Positions 12,062 through 12,101 of a stretch of 12,101 nt of DNA are shown here, in pieces. The notes under the pieces were generated by a model that had not been told where the DNA came from, ran no database searches, and saw nothing but the letters and a program-made list of their open reading frames with translations. The translations under genes were made by a program, and so were the position numbers. Source of the stretch: JAVBNC01 sp031551765 (GTDB taxonomy: Bacteria > Desulfobacterota > Desulfovibrionia > Desulfovibrionales > Desulfovibrionaceae); NCBI GenBank assembly GCA_031551765.1, contig JAVBNC010000134.1, positions 1 through 12,101 of the forward strand. The letters are read 5' to 3'. Position 1 is the stretch's first letter. Each line of letters opens with the position of its first letter.

Positions 12062-12101
12062 AAATGACCCATCATCGGCATTGAAAAGAGACCCACCTGG
12101 G
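12045..12101. mobile_element. Probable end of an IS21-family insertion sequence (partial)
   Basis: From TGTCAATCAGCACC onward the sequence carries two spaced copies of a repeat: aaaaatgaccca (12060-12071) and aaaagagaccca (12084-12095). IS21-family elements begin with TG and carry multiple internal copies of a TGACCCAC-like motif at their ends, which is the basis for this call. The element continues beyond the window, so istA/istB cannot be seen. Confidence 0.6.

Noticed and set aside
1..12101. CRISPR array
   Set aside because: No regularly spaced repeats with unique spacers; the repeats seen are palindromic intergenic elements, direct repeats or coding repeats.

Overview
This is a GC-rich bacterial window that fits a sulfate-reducing Desulfovibrio-like member of the Desulfobacterota. 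The main reason is a minus-strand group encoding an archaeal-type entry to the shikimate pathway (an aldolase-family ADH synthase plus 3-dehydroquinate synthase II) followed by a fused chorismate mutase/prephenate dehydratase; Desulfovibrio carries this gene order. The genus assignment is inference.

Region 1 (about 1-4100) is the start of an aromatic amino acid operon on the minus strand. A well-formed sigma70-type promoter (4052-4024) precedes a 34-residue leader peptide (3987-3883) with eight aromatic residues, including the run FYYYCF, and then an intrinsic terminator (3856-3822). The ADH synthase, 3-dehydroquinate synthase II and pheA genes follow. This is the layout of a ribosome-mediated transcription attenuator that senses Tyr/Phe/Trp charging, and it is the most interesting item here. 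The intercistronic gaps (236-338 bp) hold copies of a dispersed palindrome-rich repeat.

Region 2 (about 4100-7180) is the plus-strand core: a TauE/SafE membrane protein, a phosphinothricin-acetyltransferase-like GNAT enzyme, serS with its own promoter, and tRNA-Lys(TTT) with promoter and terminator.

Region 3 (about 7190-8240), just downstream of the tRNA, looks like the residue of an integrated element. It has a cluster of TGGTAC-type inverted and direct repeats resembling integrase arm sites, a short ArdA antirestriction gene whose stop codon lies in an 18-bp direct repeat, and a second copy of that repeat 830 bp away. No integrase is present. From 7690 to 8199 I see no convincing gene.

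Region 4 (about 8270-11670, minus strand) is a polymorphic-toxin-like locus: promoter, a frameshifted GH24 phage-type lysozyme, a short Rhs protein, and a Sel1-like lipoprotein starting just after the rhs stop codon. The Rhs C-terminal tip drops to about 44% GC (hand count of 9541-9720) against about 67% in the core (10141-10200), as expected for an exchanged toxin tip.

Region 5 (about 11670-12101) is accessory debris: the coding-like tail of an unrecognised protein, the first residues of a signal-peptide-bearing protein, and what looks like the end of an IS21-family insertion sequence that interrupts it and runs off the window.
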